The translations under genes were made by a program, and so were the position numbers. 20,898 bases of DNA from Pinguiococcus pyrenoidosus (Eukaryota; Sar; Pinguiophyceae; Pinguiochrysidales; Pinguiochrysidaceae), in NCBI GenBank assembly GCA_019677205.1, contig JAAMXY010002890.1, positions 1 to 20,898 on the forward strand, written 5' to 3'. Positions within the stretch are counted from its first letter, which is position 1. Each line of letters starts with the position of its first letter. Shown here piece after piece: positions 18,501 through 20,898 of this stretch. Below the pieces are notes generated by a model. The model had not been told where the DNA came from, did no database searches, and worked only from the letters and a program-made list of their open reading frames with translations.

Positions 18501-19798
18501 GTTTGCTTACTTCCAATCGCATCGACGTTGCACCATGCCAGCGAAGCCGCTGGGTCCCGGGCAAGCTCCCGTGCATGTCCTGCGGTAGCAGTCGTCCCCA
18601 AAGGAAAGCTCGCTGGTGCAAGCTTGAAATTTGGGCTCCTCGAGCGGCGCCAGTTGCGCAGAGGCTTCTTCGCGAAGGCGCTTGTGCTCGAGAAGATGAA
18701 GGAGTCGCTGATACTGCCAGACGTTTACGAAATGGCTTGGATGGCCTTGCATCACCTCGTGCGACGCTGCGAAGCTCACGGCGTAATTGTCAAGGAGGGA
18801 GATGGCCGATTCACCTTGGCTCGCGAGGACACCCCGCAGCTTCTCGTTGAGCTCGGGCATGAGCCTGTCGTATGGCGCCTTGGGGCTGAAGAAGTCTGCA
18901 GTAGCGACGACGCAGTCGGTCCCCGGCCGCGTACAGTAGTCTCCCAAGGCCCTAGAACGGCAGAGTCGATCATAAAACGGGTAGAGACAGCTTGTTGCTG
19001 GTGCTTCACGCATCGGACCTCTCAATCACCGCCCGCCAGTGCTCTTCGTACGCGCGGAGCATCGCGCTTTCCGAGTCGAACGCAGCCTTGAGATCATCGC
19101 GGAATCGGCAGAACTGCTTCATTCGCCAGCAGTAGATGTACTGCACGTTCGTCTGCATAAAGAGGACGCGTCTTCCGTCCCAAGGCGCTCCAAGAAAGTG
19201 CTGATTCTGGACGTCGAAGCCGTCGGCAATTCGCGTCCGAATGTACGTTATTCGGAAGACGTCAGAATGTCCTCCGGTAGGATCAGCGCTCAGGTGTCGG
19301 TAGCGCGCGGGGCATTTTGCTCGCGTGTGCGGAGGCTTGCACCGATCCGCGAACTCCCAAAGCGGCTCGAAGGAGCTCTGCCGAAAGCCTGCATCGATGA
19401 ACTCCCAACCCTTGAACTCGACCTCCAATGGCGCCGGCTTGAGCAGCTGAAGCAGGGCGGTGACCATGCACTGCGTGACGGAGGCGCCCTGTACCAGTAT
19501 CCAGGTCCCCGCGAAGCGCTTCAGCAGCTCGTCCTTCTCGAAGAAATGATAGGCACAAGCTTCCTCGGTCTCCTCGCGGAACGTGGATCCCTCAAAGCGG
19601 CCATTGCGGCCATTGGCGCGGCAGCGCGGCAAGTTGCACAGCTGTCGTTCAAAGGTTTAGCGAGTCTGTTGGCTTGCCTGAGGCGTCCACTGCTCTTTTG
19701 CCTACCTCCGCGCCTCCCTGAGCTTGAGCAGGCCTAAGCACGACCAAGGCCACCAAGACAACGGCCATTTGGCAGCAGAGAAGCCGGTGCTTGCGCAT
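15515..19798 (-). CDS. Predicted fusion: signal peptide, SGNH/PC-esterase-like domain, acyltransferase-3 and propeller-type glycosidase-like domain
   Basis: Seven exons: 19798-19706, 19641-19052, 18990-18511, 18452-18028, 17959-17449, 17386-17065, 17002-15515; introns of 64, 61, 58, 68, 62 and 62 nt; 1302 residues. Residues 1-27 are a signal peptide (MRKHRLLCCQ, a Val/Leu core, then RPAQAQ). Residues 32-388 look like a lumenal SGNH/PC-esterase fold: block I as VQGASVTQ with Ser85 (GAS replaces the usual GDS), then a late Asp295...GHPSHF with His311 as the likely Asp-His pair. Residues 435-880 form an acyltransferase-3 membrane domain: RLRGLGFARYLASLHVALTH, WVPWFFMLSGF (546-554), several Leu/Ile-rich spans, then LGRYTFAQYLLQ and KPCEKYLR closing it. 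Another span (879-895) leads to the C-terminal domain. There GVEDPRLL (EDPR at 1047-1050), NPSL and GGSNPQL resemble five-bladed propeller enzymes of the GH43/GH130/GT108 type. Likely role: acylation of secreted or Golgi glycans (inferred). Joining SGNH to AT3 depends on the intron at 18453-18510; the reading could instead be two genes. Confidence 0.8.
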
Positions 19799-20287
19799 CT
19801 TTACGAGTAGGCCGCCTATCTCCGCTTTACTTCAGCACGATTTCTCCAGCTGAGACGTTCTCGATGCTTGCGAGGGGCAGGTTCCTACTGCATGTTCACG
19901 GGGAAGGCGATCGAAGTGGGGCGTTCTCTCAAACAGCAAGCGCACAAAGGCGCTGCGACCGGCGCGAAGCTTTTCGTCTGAACCTGAGATGGAGATTTCG
20001 GATTTTGGTGCTGTTTCCCCAGTCTTTGCCAAAAGAGTTTCTGAATCCGGTGGAATTCTCTGACTTCGAGCTGCGGGACCGAGCTTCTGGGTTTCGAGGT
20101 GAACGATCTGTGGGTCTGTTGTTGTTGATGATGATGCTGCTATTGGTGGCTTTTGTTGTGCATGGCATTCGATCCATGAACCAGGAACCTCCAAATCTTC
20201 CTTCTTGTCTTCTTGTGCAGACGATCTTTCTTGGACTACCTCGCCCACGGAAACGCGTCAAGACGCAAGAAACCAGTCCGCAACGCG
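19799..20287. other. Space upstream of the fusion gene, no gene supported
   Basis: These 489 bases lie between two genes on the - strand. They hold the 3' end of the OB-fold gene and the promoter of the fusion gene. ORFs on both strands (for example 19832-20248 on - and 19864-20334 on +) are low complexity, with no recognisable domain. Confidence 0.5.
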
Positions 20288-20898
20288 TTACACACTTCCC
20301 ATCTCCATCTCCTCCTTCTGGTCACCACCCTTGACCTCGTCGTACTTGCCTACCTTCAGCGGATCGCCGTTCTTTCTCGTGAGGTAGACTCCTGCGACAA
20401 TCACGGAAAGCAGAACCAGGCCACCGACTACGACGATCGCCGCAAGCTCTCCGTCGCTGAGACCATCGTCGCTATCACCGTCGCCGTTGTCGACGTTGTC
20501 TTCAGGAGGGCGGATCGCGAGGTCGTCTGCATTCCGCGGGAACACTTCGTACGAACCAAAAGAGTACTCAACAACGCCACAAAGGACGTCCAAGACCGTT
20601 CCATTGTGCAACTCGCCAACCGCCTCATCGAAAAGATCATCAACCCTAAAGAACTCCTTGAGGTTGTTGGTCGCCTGGAGCTGGGTGGGACCACTGCCGT
20701 CGTCGATGGCGTACTGGCCGTTTCCATCTACTTCGCTGGTGACCGTGACGTTGTACATGCACACGAGGCGACCCTCGTAGCTTTCGCCGCCGTCGTTGCA
20801 GTCCGTGCCGATGTCTCCAGTCTGCACATCCACAGCGGTCACGGCGTTGCCAGACGACAGCACGGTGAGCTCGTACACGTACTGGAGCTCGGTCAGGC
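20288..20898 (-). CDS. 3' part of a type I membrane protein with OB-fold-like ectodomain (5' truncated by window)
   Basis: One open frame runs in from the right edge and ends at TAA 20290-20288; about 203 residues are visible with no intron. The ectodomain shows TGDIGTDC, then GESYEGRLVCMYNVTVTS, a DGSG turn and, about 60 residues on, NGTVLDVLCGVVEYSFG followed by YEVFPRNADDL. This order (YEG-LV, NVTVT, then GVV-YSFG with PR-DD) is the pattern of the OB-fold modules found in extracellular nuclease-associated and related secreted proteins. Several NxT/S sites could be glycosylated. An acidic Asp/Gly linker leads to one membrane span, AAIVVVGGLVLLSVIVAGVY, then TRKN and a 30-residue charged tail. 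The enzymatic part, if any, lies outside the window, so function is unknown. Confidence 0.78.
   Translation of the reverse strand, partial: LTELQYVYELTVLSSGNAVTAVDVQTGDIGTDCNDGGESYEGRLVCMYNVTVTSEVDGNGQYAIDDGSGPTQLQATNNLKEFFRVDDLFDEAVGELHNGTVLDVLCGVVEYSFGSYEVFPRNADDLAIRPPEDNVDNGDGDSDDGLSDGELAAIVVVGGLVLLSVIVAGVYLTRKNGDPLKVGKYDEVKGGDQKEEMEMGSV

Noticed and set aside
18468-18510. A 43-nt version of the SGNH/AT3 junction intron
   Set aside because: It is in frame, but the AG 15 nt further gives 58 nt, equal to the shortest introns elsewhere. Both keep the fusion, so the choice changes only five residues.
18384-19091. 235-residue + strand ORF across the SGNH region
   Set aside because: Antisense to exons with clear family features; no recognisable motif of its own.
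19864-20334. 156-residue + strand ORF with a Leu/Met-rich stretch
   Set aside because: The hydrophobic run comes from GTTGTTGATGATGATG-like simple sequence; the rest is featureless and overlaps the end of the - strand gene.

Overview
This is a gene-dense stretch of a eukaryotic nuclear genome. Nearly every coding region is broken by short GT-AG introns, and the products are typically eukaryotic: CK2 beta, an SNM1/PSO2 nuclease, a START protein and EF-hands. I placed 30 introns by hand by asking that frame and protein family continue across each splice. They run from 58 to 144 nt, mostly 58-85. An ABC-F protein begins with what looks like a signal peptide followed by a transit-peptide-like stretch. 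Together with a phosphoglycolate-phosphatase-like enzyme, this points to a microalga with a complex, secondary-type plastid, such as a cryptophyte, haptophyte or stramenopile. The lineage is inference; I cannot name a species.

Layout, left to right: (1) the 3' end of a + strand single-pass membrane protein (1-623). (2) A START lipid-transfer protein on - (962-2418, six exons). (3) An SNM1/PSO2 metallo-beta-lactamase nuclease on + (2610-4689, four exons). (4) A HAD-family phosphoglycolate-phosphatase-like protein on + (5056-6316, three exons). (5) An ABC-F ATPase with a bipartite presequence on - (6371-9233, nine exons). (6) A membrane-anchored four-EF-hand protein on + (9683-10472). (7) The CK2 regulatory beta subunit on - (11035-12420). 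(8) A protein with an MSP/ASH-like domain and an Asp-Thr-His repeat on + (13801-15442). (9) A 1302-residue predicted fusion on - (15515-19798, seven exons): signal peptide, SGNH/PC-esterase-like lumenal domain, acyltransferase-3 membrane domain and a beta-propeller glycosidase-like tail. (10) The 3' end of a type I membrane protein with OB-fold-like repeats on - (20288-20898).

The genes are unrelated housekeeping or single-copy-type genes, not an operon. Several pairs are tightly packed: convergent pairs end 54 and 72 bp apart, and one divergent pair shares a 191 bp gap. The most interesting item is gene 9. It appears to carry a whole glycan O-acylation pathway in one chain (membrane acyl carrier plus lumenal SGNH transferase) together with a third, sugar-active-looking domain. 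Several predicted splice choices are also notable because the alternative form stays in frame: ABC-F intron 8, EF-hand intron 2, the CK2 beta last intron and the gene 9 domain-junction intron.
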